A stretch of DNA of 64,000 nt, taken from Labilithrix sp. GTDB taxonomy: Bacteria; Myxococcota; Polyangia; Polyangiales; Polyangiaceae. The DNA lies in contig JAQBQL010000259.1 in NCBI GenBank assembly GCA_028287035.1, forward strand, positions 52,203 through 116,202, in the 5' to 3' direction. Position numbers and translations under genes: made by a program. Under the pieces are notes generated by a model. The model was not told the DNA's origin. It made no database searches and worked only from the letters and a program-made list of their open reading frames with translations. Shown one piece after another: positions 31,068 to 40,332 of the stretch (positions are counted from its first letter, which is position 1; every line of letters starts with the position of its first letter).

Positions 31068-33596
31068 ATGGAGGACGATCTCCTCGGGCGCTACGCGAAG
31101 GTACCGGCTCGCTACGACGAGATGGTCGACGACGCCGGCGCGCCGCGCCCGCACTGGCGCGCGTTCCTCGCGCATCTCGCGTCGCTGCCCGCCGACAGCG
31201 TGCGGCAGCGCCACGAGTTCGTCGACGAGACCATCGCGTCGGACGGGGTCACCTACAACGTCTACGCCGATCCCAAGGGCGCGAGCCGACCGTGGGAGCT
31301 CGATCTGCTCCCGATGATCCTGGCCGAGGACGAGTGGCGCGGCATCGCCACCGCGGTGGCCCAGCGCGCGAAGCTGCTCGACGCGGTGCTCGGCGACCTC
31401 TACGGCGAGCAGACGCTCCTTCGCGACGGGCTGCTCCCGCCGGCGCTCGTGTTCGGTCAGCGCAGCTTCCTGTGGCCGCTGCACCGGGTGCGCCCGCCGG
31501 GCGGCGTGTCGCTCCACATCTATGCCGCCGACCTCGCGCGCGCGCCCGACGGAAAGTGGTGGGTGATTGCCGACCGGACGCGCGGCCCCTCGGGCGCGGG
31601 CTACGCGCTGCAGAACCGTGTCACCCTGTCGCGCGCGTTCCCCGACGCCTTCCGCGAGCTCCACGTCGAGCAGCTCGCGCCGTTCTTCAACGCGCTGCAG
31701 GACTCGCTGTACCGTCACTCGTCGCCGATGGCGGGCGAGGCGCCGCTCGCGGTGCTGCTGACGCCGGGTCCCTTCAACGAGACGTACTTCGAGCACTCGT
31801 TCCTCGCGCGCTTCCTCGGCTTCCCGCTCGTCGAGGGGCAGGACCTCGTCGTGCGCGGCGACCACCTCTACCTGAAGACGCTGCGCGGGCTGCGGCGGGT
31901 CCACGCGGTCCTGCGGCGCCTCGACGACGACTTCTGCGATCCCGTCGAGCTGCGCGCCGACTCCGCGCTGGGCGTGCCGGGCCTCCTGCACGTGGTGCGC
32001 AAGGGCAACGTGGTCCTCGCGAACGCGCTCGGCAGCGGCGTGCTCGAGACCGGCGCGTTCGCGGGCTTCTACCCGGCGCTCGGCGAGCGGCTGCTCGGGG
32101 AACGTCTCGCGATGCCCTCGATCGCGACCTGGTGGTGCGGCGAGGCCCCGGCGCTCGACTACGTGCTCGCGCATCTCGACGAGCTCGTCGTGAAGCCGGC
32201 GTACCCATCGATGCAGATGGAGCCGGTGTTCGGCCATCGGCTCGATGCGGCGGGCCGCGCCGAGCTCCGCGACCGGCTCGTCCAGCAGCCCCATGCCTAC
32301 GTCGCGCAGGAGTGGGTGAAGCTCTCGCAGGCGCCGACCTGGGAGCCGCTCGGCAATCACCTCCGCCCGCGGGCGACGGCGATCCGCGTCTTCGCCGTCG
32401 CCACCGCCAACGGATACACGGTGCTCCCGGGCGGCCTGACGCGCGTGTCGCCGCGCGAGCACGACGTGGTCTCGATGCAGTCGGGCGGCGCGAGCAAGGA
32501 CACGTGGGTGCTCGCGGGTCGTCCGGTCACGCGCATCCCGCTCCGCCGCCCCCGCCTCGGTGTGTCGGACATCGCGAAGAGCGCCGTCGACATCGCCTCG
32601 CGCGTCGGGGAAAACCTCTTCTGGATGGGCCGGTACGCGGAGCGTTGCGAGGGGCTCGCGCGCCTCCTCCGCTCCGCGCTGGAGCGGGTCGCCGAGTCCG
32701 CGAACAAGGAGGCGCCGGCGCTCGCGACCCTCTTCTCGGCGACCGACCGCCTCAACGTGCTGCCGATCCGCGACGACGCGAAGAAGGACGAGGAGGGCTC
32801 GCTGGACCCGCGCGATCCGGCGGCCAGCTTCCTCGCCGCGGTCGTCGACCCGCGGGTGCCGGGCAGCCTCGCGGCCAACGTCTGGCGTCTGAACGGCTGC
32901 GCGAACCAGGTGCGCGAGCGCATGTCGACCGACAACTGGCACGTCCTCAATCGCATGGCCCAGCGCCTGCCCGGCAAGGACGCGTCGCTCGCGGCCGCGC
33001 TCGCCCTCCTCGACGAGACGATGCTCTCCTGCGTCTCGCTCGCCGGCTTCATGATGGACGACATGACCCGCGACGAGAGCTGGCAGTTCCTGCTCATCGG
33101 GCGGCGCCTCGAGCGCCTCGCGCACGTGTCGGCCCTCGTCGCGCACGTGCTCTCGCTGCCGCTCGCCGGGCGCACGGCCGCGCTCGAGTGGCTCCTCGAG
33201 GCCGCCAACTGCATCGTGACGTTCCGCGCGCGTTACCGCCGCGAGGCCGAGATCCTTCCGGTACTCCACCTCGTCGTGTTCGACGACACGAACCCGCACT
33301 CGGTCGCGTTCCAGCTGCGCGCGCTCACGCTCACGCTCGAGCGCGCCGCCGAGGAGCTCGGGACCGGCACCGCCAGCGAGCTGCTCGCGCCGCTCGGCAA
33401 GGCGCTCTCGCGCACCTCGCTCGATGGGTTCGAGCCCGAATCGGGCGAGCTCCTGGAACGCGCCTGCGCCGACCTGTCTGCGCTCGCCACCACCGTGGAG
33501 GAGACCGCGTTCGTCGTATCCGACGAGCTGCAGCGACGCTTCTTCAGCCACGCCGGGACCGCCGCGCCGACCGGCTTCGGTGCGCGGCCGTCATGA
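31068..33596 (+). CDS. Fused circularly permuted ATP-grasp / alpha-E protein
   Basis: The 842-residue fusion combines COG2308 (about 1-485) and COG2307 (about 500-830). The ATP-grasp half keeps the fold markers [25 protein letters not shown] and LPGGLTRV, and [13 protein letters not shown] ends the domain. The segment matching the Gly-rich loop of the other copy reads LVVKPAYPSMQMEPVFG, without glycines, so nucleotide binding may be altered or lost. The alpha-E half begins ASRVGENLFWMGRYAERCEGLARLL. The neighbouring arm encodes the two domains as separate proteins, so fusion or fission separates the paralogues. It overlaps the next gene by ATGA. Confidence 0.92.
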   Translation: MEDDLLGRYAKVPARYDEMVDDAGAPRPHWRAFLAHLASLPADSVRQRHEFVDETIASDGVTYNVYADPKGASRPWELDLLPMILAEDEWRGIATAVAQRAKLLDAVLGDLYGEQTLLRDGLLPPALVFGQRSFLWPLHRVRPPGGVSLHIYAADLARAPDGKWWVIADRTRGPSGAGYALQNRVTLSRAFPDAFRELHVEQLAPFFNALQDSLYRHSSPMAGEAPLAVLLTPGPFNETYFEHSFLARFLGFPLVEGQDLVVRGDHLYLKTLRGLRRVHAVLRRLDDDFCDPVELRADSALGVPGLLHVVRKGNVVLANALGSGVLETGAFAGFYPALGERLLGERLAMPSIATWWCGEAPALDYVLAHLDELVVKPAYPSMQMEPVFGHRLDAAGRAELRDRLVQQPHAYVAQEWVKLSQAPTWEPLGNHLRPRATAIRVFAVATANGYTVLPGGLTRVSPREHDVVSMQSGGASKDTWVLAGRPVTRIPLRRPRLGVSDIAKSAVDIASRVGENLFWMGRYAERCEGLARLLRSALERVAESANKEAPALATLFSATDRLNVLPIRDDAKKDEEGSLDPRDPAASFLAAVVDPRVPGSLAANVWRLNGCANQVRERMSTDNWHVLNRMAQRLPGKDASLAAALALLDETMLSCVSLAGFMMDDMTRDESWQFLLIGRRLERLAHVSALVAHVLSLPLAGRTAALEWLLEAANCIVTFRARYRREAEILPVLHLVVFDDTNPHSVAFQLRALTLTLERAAEELGTGTASELLAPLGKALSRTSLDGFEPESGELLERACADLSALATTVEETAFVVSDELQRRFFSHAGTAAPTGFGARPS

Positions 33597-34522
33597 CGAG
33601 CGCGAGCTACGTCGTCCTCCACGACACGAAGTACGAGTACGAGGCGCCCGTCGGTCTGTCGCGACAGATCGTGCACCTCACGCCGCGACAGATGCCCTGG
33701 CAGACGTGCGAGCGCAGCCTCCTCACCGTCACCCCGACGCCCGAGATCCTCTCGGTGGCCGACGACGCGTTCGGCAATCCCCTCACCTCGCTGCTCATCG
33801 AGAAGGATCACGCGACGCTCGAGGTGCGCGCCCAGTCGTGGGTGACCGTGAGCACGCGCGAGTACCCGGAGGACGCGCGCACCACGCCGTGGGAGCAGGT
33901 CCGCGCGCAGCTCGCGTACCACGCCGGCGTCAGGCTCGACGCCTCCGACCTGGACGCGACGCGGTACCTGTTCGAGTCGATGCGCGTCCGGAACAAGCGC
34001 GAGCTCGCGCTGTGGAGCGCCGAGTGCTTCCGTCCTGGCACGCCGCTCCTCGTCGGGGTGCGCGCGCTCATGCATCGGATCCACGACGAGCTCGTGTTCG
34101 ATCCGGCGGCCACGACCGTCTCCACGCCGGTGATGGAGGTGTTCGAGCGGCGACGCGGCGTCTGCCAGGACTTCGCGCACCTCATGATCTCGTGCCTGCG
34201 TTCCCTGGGGCTCGCGTCGCGTTACGTGAGCGGCTACCTGCTCACGCGGCCGCCGCCCGGCAAGAAGCGGCTGGTCGGCGCCGACGCGTCGCACGCGTGG
34301 GTATCCGTGTATCTTCCAGGCTTCGGCTGGGTCGACGCGGACCCGACGAACGCGGTGTTCCCGCAGCTCGAGCACGTGACGCTCGGGTGGGGCCGCGACT
34401 ACGACGACGTCATCCCGCTGCGCGGCGTGCTCCTCGGCGGCGGCAGCCACGAGCTGACGATCCGCGTGACGGTGGCTCCGGTGGCGGAGGCCGGCGAGGT
34501 GCTCGGCCCGCTCGCCACCTGA
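33593..34522 (+). CDS. Transglutaminase-like cysteine protease/transferase (COG1305)
   Basis: The 309-residue protein has the bacterial transglutaminase-like N-terminal beta domain (about 1-100, YVVLHDTKYEYEAPVGLSRQIVHLTPR). The papain-like core follows with Cys191 in GVCQDFAH, His234 in SHAWVSVY and Asp250 in DPTN. All three catalytic residues are present. There is no signal peptide. It is the last gene of the plus-strand arm, translationally coupled to the ATP-grasp/alpha-E fusion. In comparative-genomic models such proteins hydrolyse or exchange the peptide or isopeptide bonds made by the ligase partner. The actual substrate is unknown. Confidence 0.93.
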   Translation: MTSASYVVLHDTKYEYEAPVGLSRQIVHLTPRQMPWQTCERSLLTVTPTPEILSVADDAFGNPLTSLLIEKDHATLEVRAQSWVTVSTREYPEDARTTPWEQVRAQLAYHAGVRLDASDLDATRYLFESMRVRNKRELALWSAECFRPGTPLLVGVRALMHRIHDELVFDPAATTVSTPVMEVFERRRGVCQDFAHLMISCLRSLGLASRYVSGYLLTRPPPGKKRLVGADASHAWVSVYLPGFGWVDADPTNAVFPQLEHVTLGWGRDYDDVIPLRGVLLGGGSHELTIRVTVAPVAEAGEVLGPLAT

Positions 34523-34532
34523 GCGCGGCGTC

Positions 34533-36314
34533 TCAGCCGAGCGCGATCTTCGTGAACGCGTCGGACAGCTTCTGCATGACGTCGGCGGCGCGCTGCTCGA
34601 CGATCGCGAGCGTCTCGCCGTCGGCGATGGGCTCGCGCACGTCGAAGTAGAACTTCGCCTTCGGCTCGGTGCCGCTCGGCCGCGCGATGATGCGGCTGCC
34701 CGACGCGAGCTCGAAGGCGAGGACGTCGCTCTTCGGGAGGGTGAGCGCCGTCACCGAGCCGTCCTTGGCCGTGATGGTCTGCTCCTGGTAGTCGCGCACC
34801 TTCACGACGTCCTCGCTGCCGACCTTCCACGGCGGCGACTTCCGCAGCCGGTCCATGATGGCGCGCAGCTCGGCGATGCCCTCGGCGCCCTGGCGCTTCA
34901 CGTTCACCTGCGAGCTCACGTAGAGCCCGTAGCGGCGGTACAGGCCCTCGAGGTGATCGAGGACCGTCGTGCCCTGCGCGCGCAGGACGGCGGTGAGCTC
35001 CGCGAAGAGCGCGGCGGCGCTGACGCCGTCCTTGTCGCGGACGAGCTCGCCCACCGTGTAGCCGAGGGCTTCCTCGAACCCGAACACGAAGCGCCAGCCC
35101 TTCTCCTTCTTCAGCTCGAGCGCGCGGTTCGCGATCCACTTGAAGCCGGTGAGCACCTCCTCGTAGTGCGCGCCGAGCGAGGTGGCGATGACGCCCAGCA
35201 TCGGCGAGGACACGATCGAGGCGAGCGCCAGCGCGTCCTGTCCGCCCGGGCGAACCGCGCGATCGAGGTGCTTGAGCCCCCCGGTCAGGAGGTAATGGCC
35301 GAGCAGCACGCCGACCTGGTTGCCGGTGAACTGCAGGTAGCCCGTGGCCGAGGTCGCGCTCGGCACCGCCACCGCGAGACGGTCCGCGTCGGGATCGTTG
35401 GCGATGACGAGCTCCGCCTTCTGCTCGCGGGCGAGGGCGAGCGACAGATCCATCGCGCCCTTCTCTTCGGGGTTCGGGAACTCGACGGTCGGGAACGCGC
35501 CGTCCGGCTTCTGCTGCTCGGGGACGGACGTGACCTTCGGGAACCCGGCGTTCTCGAACGCCTGCCGCGCGAGCACGTCTCCAACGCCGTGCATCGGCGT
35601 GTAGACGATGTTGAACGAGCGGTCGCCGTCGCTGCGCACGCTGAGCGCCTTCACCTCGCTCAGGTACGTGTGGCCGGTCTCGGCGCCGAGGATCGCGAGG
35701 AGACCCTTCGCCTTCGCCTCGTCGACCGAGGGCCGCACGACGTCCTTGGCGGGCGGCGCCTTCTCGATGGCGTGCGCGATCCCGGTGTCGATGGGCGGGA
35801 TGATCTGGGCGCCGTTCCCCCAGTAGGCCTTGTACCCGTTGTACTCGGGCGGGTTGTGGCTCGCCGTGATCATGACGCCGGCCGCGCAGCCGAGGTGCGT
35901 CACGGCGTAGGCGAGGAGCGGCGTGGGCACGACGTCCGCGAAGAGCTGCGCCTTGATGCCGGCGCCGGCGAGCACGCACGCCGTGTCCTCGGCGAACTCG
36001 CGGCTCATGCGGCGCCCGTCGAAGCCGATGACGACGCCGCGCGACTTCGCGTCCTTCGTCGTCTCGAGGAGGTAGCGCGCGAGCCCGTCGGTCGTGCGGA
36101 GGACCACCGCGCGGTTCATGCGGTTGGGGCCGGCGCCGATGACGCCGCGGAGCCCGGCGGTCCCGAACTCGAGCGAACCGGTGAAGCGGTCGGCGAGGTC
36201 GGTCTTCGTGGGATCGACCGCGCCGATCAGCCCCTCGAGCTCGGCCCGGGTCGAGGCGTCGGGATCGTTCTCGGCCCAGGTGCGTGCAGCATGGAGGAGC
36301 GCGGCGAGGTCCAT
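34533..36314 (-). CDS. Phosphoglucomutase/phosphomannomutase-type phosphohexomutase
   Basis: The 593-residue enzyme interconverts hexose 1- and 6-phosphates through a phosphoserine. The catalytic motif TASHNP (about residue 150) and the metal loop DPDADRLAVAV (about 310) are intact. The C-terminal phosphate-binding loop RPSGTEPKAKFYFD is also present. The length and N-terminal NDPDASTRAELEGLI match the long bacterial PgcA-like branch. The product feeds glycogen, exopolysaccharide or nucleotide-sugar synthesis. A TGCTAGTCG box lies a few bases upstream of the ATG, so the mRNA may be leaderless. Confidence 0.93.
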   Translation of the reverse strand: MDLAALLHAARTWAENDPDASTRAELEGLIGAVDPTKTDLADRFTGSLEFGTAGLRGVIGAGPNRMNRAVVLRTTDGLARYLLETTKDAKSRGVVIGFDGRRMSREFAEDTACVLAGAGIKAQLFADVVPTPLLAYAVTHLGCAAGVMITASHNPPEYNGYKAYWGNGAQIIPPIDTGIAHAIEKAPPAKDVVRPSVDEAKAKGLLAILGAETGHTYLSEVKALSVRSDGDRSFNIVYTPMHGVGDVLARQAFENAGFPKVTSVPEQQKPDGAFPTVEFPNPEEKGAMDLSLALAREQKAELVIANDPDADRLAVAVPSATSATGYLQFTGNQVGVLLGHYLLTGGLKHLDRAVRPGGQDALALASIVSSPMLGVIATSLGAHYEEVLTGFKWIANRALELKKEKGWRFVFGFEEALGYTVGELVRDKDGVSAAALFAELTAVLRAQGTTVLDHLEGLYRRYGLYVSSQVNVKRQGAEGIAELRAIMDRLRKSPPWKVGSEDVVKVRDYQEQTITAKDGSVTALTLPKSDVLAFELASGSRIIARPSGTEPKAKFYFDVREPIADGETLAIVEQRAADVMQKLSDAFTKIALG

Positions 36315-36320
36315 CCCCGA

Positions 36321-36330
36321 CCGACTAGCA
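36321..36330 (-). promoter_or_regulatory. TGCTAGTCG box of the phosphohexomutase gene
   Basis: An extended -10-like element whose TA lies about 11 bp from the ATG at 36314. Only 6-7 bp separate the box from the start codon. Confidence 0.45.
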
Positions 36331-36353
36331 CAGGCGCGCCCGCGGCGGCCCTC

Positions 36354-37052
36354 TCAGAGCCAGAGGCCGGCGGTCAACGCGGCGGCGAACCAGCGCCACT
36401 CCTTGCGGCGCTTGAACCCGGGCAGCACGCCCCACGTGTGCTTGGCCTGCTGGATCGCTTCGTCGCGGCCGGGCTCGTCCTTCTGCTTGGAGCGCGCGCG
36501 CGCCAGCTTCACGAAGGCCTCGACGGAGGACGAGTTGTGCTCGAGATAGCGCGCGTACGAGTCCTCGGCCTCTTCCCAGCGTCCGAGCTTGGTCAGCGCG
36601 TCGCCGGCGACGAGGTAAGGGTCGCCGCGCCCCACGTCCGGCGCGATGGCGACGGCGCTGATGAGCGGCTGGAGCGCTCCCTCCGCGTCACCGGCGCCGA
36701 GCTTGGCGACGCCCAGCGCGAAGAGCAGCTCCGCGTCGTCACGCGAGCCCTGCGGATGGCGCGTCGAGTCCGCCATGCGCTGCCGCGTCTGCTCGATGAG
36801 CGTGATGGCGCGCTTCGGCCGCTTGCGTTCGAGGAAGAGCAGCGCCAGCGCCCGCGTCGCCTGCAGGTTGGCGGGATTCAGCTTGATGTCGTTCTCGAGC
36901 CGCCGCATCCGCCCCATCGTGCGCAGCCACACCACGGGGTCGGGCAGGAACCCGCGGCACAGCCAGATCACGAGGGCGATCCCGGCGAGCTCCGGGTTCT
37001 CCGTGGCGACGCCGAGCGCGATTGGGATGAGGTAGTAGGCGAGGTAGCCCAT
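36354..37052 (-). CDS. TPR-repeat protein with N-terminal membrane segment
   Basis: The 232-residue protein begins with a hydrophobic stretch (about 2-35, YLAYYLIPIALGVA...LAGIALVIWLCRG), consistent with one or two membrane segments. Tetratricopeptide-like helical repeats follow (about 55-190), including PANLQATRALALLFLERKRPKRAITLIEQ and AEDSYARYLEHNSSSVEAFVKLARARSK. A short hydrophobic C-terminus ends the protein. Such proteins scaffold complexes at the membrane. No partner is evident from the neighbours, a phosphohexomutase and an ABC-F ATPase. Confidence 0.7.
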   Translation of the reverse strand: MGYLAYYLIPIALGVATENPELAGIALVIWLCRGFLPDPVVWLRTMGRMRRLENDIKLNPANLQATRALALLFLERKRPKRAITLIEQTRQRMADSTRHPQGSRDDAELLFALGVAKLGAGDAEGALQPLISAVAIAPDVGRGDPYLVAGDALTKLGRWEEAEDSYARYLEHNSSSVEAFVKLARARSKQKDEPGRDEAIQQAKHTWGVLPGFKRRKEWRWFAAALTAGLWL

Positions 37053-37116
37053 GCGGGGTGGCGCGCTCCGAGAGGATAGCCGAGCTTGTTACGCCCGGCG
37101 CTCCCCGGAGCTTCCC

Positions 37117-38748
37117 TCAGGTCAGATCCTGGCGCATGCCCGGCGCCTCCCGCCCCGTCGCGGCGACGTACTCGTCGTACGAGCCGCCGTAGACGTGCAC
37201 GCCGCCGTCCTTCGTGAGCTCGAGGATCCGCGTCGCGATCGCGCGGAGGAACGCGCGGTCGTGGCTGACGAACACGATCGTGCCCTCGTACTGCTCGAGC
37301 GATTTGACGAGCGCGCGCTTCGTGACGAGGTCGAGGTGGTTGGTGGGCTCGTCGAGCACGAGCAGGTTCGGCGCGTCGAAGAGGATCTTCGCGAGCGCGA
37401 GGCGGGCCTTCTCGCCGCCCGACAGGATGCGGATCGGCTTGTCGTGGTCGTCGCCGTGGAAGCCGAACGCGCCGGCCAGGCTGCGCAGCGTCCCGAGGTT
37501 CGTGGTGGGGGAGTGCGCGATCAGCTCCTCGAGGATCGTGCGGTCCCCGGTGAGCTGCTCCATCTGGTGCTGGGCGAAGTACCCCATCTGCACCGAGGCG
37601 CCGACGGTCACGCTGCCCGCGTCGGGGCGCAGCTCGCCGGCCATCATCTTGAGGAGCGTGGTCTTGCCCGACCCGTTCTCGCCCATGACCGCCCAGCGCT
37701 CGTTGCGGCGGACGAGCAGGTTCGTGCCGTTGTGCACCTTGCGCGGGCCGTAGTGCTTCGCGACCTTGTCGACCTTGATCACGTCGTCGCCGGAGCGGTT
37801 CGACTTCTTGAAGTCGAACGTCTTCTCGATGATCTTGCGGGGCGGCTCGACCTTCTCGATCTTCTCGAGCTTCTTCACCCGGCTCTGCACCTGCGCGGCG
37901 TGGCTGGCGCGGGCCTTGAAGCGATCGATGAACGCCTGCTCCTTCGCGAGCATCGCCTGCTGCCGCTCGTACTGCGCCTCCGCCTGCTTGGCGGCGATGG
38001 CGCGCTGCGCCTCGTAGAAGTCGTAGTCGCCCGAGTAGCTCTTCACGTCGCCGCCGTCGATCTCGATGATCTTCTTCACGACGCGGTTCATGACGTCGCG
38101 ATCGTGGCAGGTCATGAGGACCGCGCCGCGGTAGGCGCGGAGGAAGCCCTCCAGCCAGATGATCGACTCGATGTCGAGGTAGTTCGTGGGCTCGTCGAGG
38201 AGGAGCGCGTCGGGCTGCGCGAGGAGGATCTGCGCGAGCGCCACGCGCATCTTCCAGCCGCCGGACAGCGCGCCGACGTCACCGTCGACCATCTCCTTCG
38301 AGAAGCCAAGGCCGGCCAGGATGGCGTGGGCCCGCGCCTCGAGGTCGTAGCCGCCGAGCTCCTGGAAGCGCGCCTGCGCCTCGCTGAAGCGGTCGACCGC
38401 GTCGGCGAAGTCGGGGGCCTCGTGGTCGTTCAGCTTCAGCTCGAGCGTCTTCAGCTCCTCGCCGAGGGCGCCCGCCTCGCCCGCGCCGGCCAGGGTCTCG
38501 GCGAGCACGCTGCGGCCCTTCAGGTCGCCGACGTCCTGGCGGAAGTAGCCGACCGTCATCCGCTTGGGACGGTCGACGACGCCGTCGTCCGGGTGCTCCT
38601 CCTCCATGATGAGGCGAAAGATGCTGCTCTTGCCCGAGCCGTTGGGTCCGACCAGGCCCACCTTCTCGCCGTCGCCCACGAAGAACGAGGCGTCGATGAA
38701 GAGGATCTGGCCGCCGTACTGCTTGCTGACGTTGGAAAAGGAGATCAT
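37117..38748 (-). CDS. ABC-F family ATPase
   Basis: The 543-residue protein has two ABC ATPase domains and no membrane helices. Walker A motifs are GPNGSGKSS (about 33-41) and GENGSGKTT (about 355). The signatures are LSGGWKMRVALAQ and LSGGEKARLALAK, and both Walker B/D-loop ends read DEPTN(Y/H)LD. The linker between domains is Lys/Arg/Gln-rich, as in ABC-F proteins that bind the ribosomal E site and relieve translational stalling. The exact subtype (EttA, Uup or YbiT-like) cannot be fixed by eye. It is divergent from the Dpp-like permease genes. Confidence 0.93.
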   Translation of the reverse strand: MISFSNVSKQYGGQILFIDASFFVGDGEKVGLVGPNGSGKSSIFRLIMEEEHPDDGVVDRPKRMTVGYFRQDVGDLKGRSVLAETLAGAGEAGALGEELKTLELKLNDHEAPDFADAVDRFSEAQARFQELGGYDLEARAHAILAGLGFSKEMVDGDVGALSGGWKMRVALAQILLAQPDALLLDEPTNYLDIESIIWLEGFLRAYRGAVLMTCHDRDVMNRVVKKIIEIDGGDVKSYSGDYDFYEAQRAIAAKQAEAQYERQQAMLAKEQAFIDRFKARASHAAQVQSRVKKLEKIEKVEPPRKIIEKTFDFKKSNRSGDDVIKVDKVAKHYGPRKVHNGTNLLVRRNERWAVMGENGSGKTTLLKMMAGELRPDAGSVTVGASVQMGYFAQHQMEQLTGDRTILEELIAHSPTTNLGTLRSLAGAFGFHGDDHDKPIRILSGGEKARLALAKILFDAPNLLVLDEPTNHLDLVTKRALVKSLEQYEGTIVFVSHDRAFLRAIATRILELTKDGGVHVYGGSYDEYVAATGREAPGMRQDLT

Positions 38749-38766
38749 GGCGGGATCGAGGCCCCG

Positions 38767-38775
38767 CTCTTAGCT
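38767..38775 (-). promoter_or_regulatory. AGCTAAGAG box of the ABC-F gene
   Basis: A -10-like element related to the TGCTAA boxes, 18 bp upstream of the ABC-F ATG, in the 57-bp divergent region. Confidence 0.35.
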
Positions 38776-38791
38776 CGGCACAAAGCTTCTG

Positions 38792-38797
38792 TATAGT
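38792..38797 (+). promoter_or_regulatory. TATAGT -10 box immediately upstream of the permease gene
   Basis: TATAGT (five of six matches to TATAAT) lies 8 bp upstream of the ATG at 38806. The predicted transcription start coincides with or directly precedes the start codon, so a leaderless mRNA is likely. No clear -35 box is seen. Confidence 0.55.
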
Positions 38798-38805
38798 TCG
38801 GCCGC

Positions 38806-40332
38806 ATGCTCGCCTTCGCCCTCCGGCGCGCGATCTGGGCGATCCCCACGCTCTTCGGGGTGAGCCTCGTCGTGTTCGTCCTGACGACGCTCCTTCCGGA
38901 GCCGGCGGCGGCGGCGATCGGGGCGGACGCCGACACGCGTCTCCAGGTCGATGATGCGCGGCGGGCACGCTTCCTCGACCTGCCCCGCTTCGTGAACCTC
39001 GCGCCGCACGACGTGCGGGCCCGCGTGGAGGAGTGCGTCGCCCACATCGAGAAGGCCGACGACGACGCGGCGCTCTGCGAGAAGCGCCTGGTCCAGCTCG
39101 GCGGCGCCGCCTTCCCCCACCTCCTGCCGCGGCTCGACAACGTCGCGCCGGGCCCGCGCGGCCGCATCGCGCTCGCGCTCGCACCGGTCGCGAAGCGCAT
39201 GGGCGTGGGCGAGGAGCGTGACTTCGCCGCTCCCGACCGGGCGGCGCTCTTCTGGGGACGCTTCTGGGAGGACCGCTCGGTCGACTTCACCGAGCCGGCG
39301 GTGAACCGCGAGGTGGACCGCCTCGTGAAGCGCGGGACCGACCTGCGCGAGGAGGAGCTCCGCGTCGTCGACACGTTCGCGCTGAAGCAGCTCGTCGAGG
39401 CGATGAGGCACACCCCCGACCGCCAGGCGCTGGTCCGGCTGGTCCGCCTCGCCTCGCACGTGGCGCGCCGGGACGTCGTGCTCGACATGAACGACGACGC
39501 GGCCCGCGCCCGGGCCGTCGTGAGCGACTGGCAGTCCTGGTGGTACGTGCACGAGACCGACTTCATCACGCTCCAGGGCGGCGAGAAGGTGACCGCGAGC
39601 ATCGCCCAGACGCGCTACGCGAAGTGGGTGCTCGGCGCGGCCACCGGCCAGCTGGGCCTCTCGACGCGCGACGGTGAGCCGGTCTTCGACAAGCTCGTCT
39701 CGCGCGCGCCGGTGACGCTCGGCATGGCCATGCTCGCGCTGCTGCTCAGCGCGGCGGTCGCCGTCCCGCTCGGCGTGCTCGCGGCGTGGCGGCGCGGGCA
39801 CTTCATCGATCACGCGACCGCCCTCGTGCTGCTCGTGCTCTACGCGATGCCGACGTTCCTGGTGGCCGAGCTGCTGGCGACGTTCGGGCGGCCCGAGGAC
39901 GCGACGGTGCTGCCGGTCGTCGCGCTGGCGTCGGTGGCGCTCAGCGTGATGACCCAGCAGCAGCGGGCGTCGATGATCGAGGCCCTCGGCCAGGACTACG
40001 TGCGTGCGGCGCGGGCCAAGGGCGCGCGGACCCTGCGCATCACCGTCGTCCACGCGCTCCGGAACGCGCTCGTGCCGACGGTGACCCTCGCCGGGGTGCA
40101 GTTCCCGGCGCTCGTGGGCGCGGCGTTCGTCGTCGAGGAGGTCTTCGGCATCCACGGCATGGGGTGGGAGACCCTCCGGGCGATCGAGTCGCGGGACGCG
40201 GCGTGGATCGTGGCCGTGACGCTGCTGTGCGCGGTCGTCACGACCGCCTGCCTCGTCGTGAGCGATCTCGCCTACGGCCTCCTCGATCCGCGCGTTCGCG
40301 AGCAACAGCTCCGCCGGAGGCGCACCACGTGA
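38806..40332 (+). CDS. DppB-like ABC permease with large periplasmic insertion
   Basis: The 508-residue protein starts like oligopeptide/nickel permease subunits (MLAFALRRAIWAIPTLFGVSLVVFVLTTLLPEPA). Residues of about 300-500 form the standard permease core with the EAA-like loop DYVRAARAKGARTLRITVVHALRNALVPT. Between the first helix and the core lies an extra soluble block of about 230 residues, containing helical HEAT-like stretches (AAFPHLLPRLDNVAPGPRGRIALAL). Typical DppB proteins are about 310-340 residues. The insert should face the periplasm. No binding protein or ATPase gene is adjacent. It is coupled to the next permease gene by a GTGA overlap. Confidence 0.88.
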   Translation: MLAFALRRAIWAIPTLFGVSLVVFVLTTLLPEPAAAAIGADADTRLQVDDARRARFLDLPRFVNLAPHDVRARVEECVAHIEKADDDAALCEKRLVQLGGAAFPHLLPRLDNVAPGPRGRIALALAPVAKRMGVGEERDFAAPDRAALFWGRFWEDRSVDFTEPAVNREVDRLVKRGTDLREEELRVVDTFALKQLVEAMRHTPDRQALVRLVRLASHVARRDVVLDMNDDAARARAVVSDWQSWWYVHETDFITLQGGEKVTASIAQTRYAKWVLGAATGQLGLSTRDGEPVFDKLVSRAPVTLGMAMLALLLSAAVAVPLGVLAAWRRGHFIDHATALVLLVLYAMPTFLVAELLATFGRPEDATVLPVVALASVALSVMTQQQRASMIEALGQDYVRAARAKGARTLRITVVHALRNALVPTVTLAGVQFPALVGAAFVVEEVFGIHGMGWETLRAIESRDAAWIVAVTLLCAVVTTACLVVSDLAYGLLDPRVREQQLRRRRTT

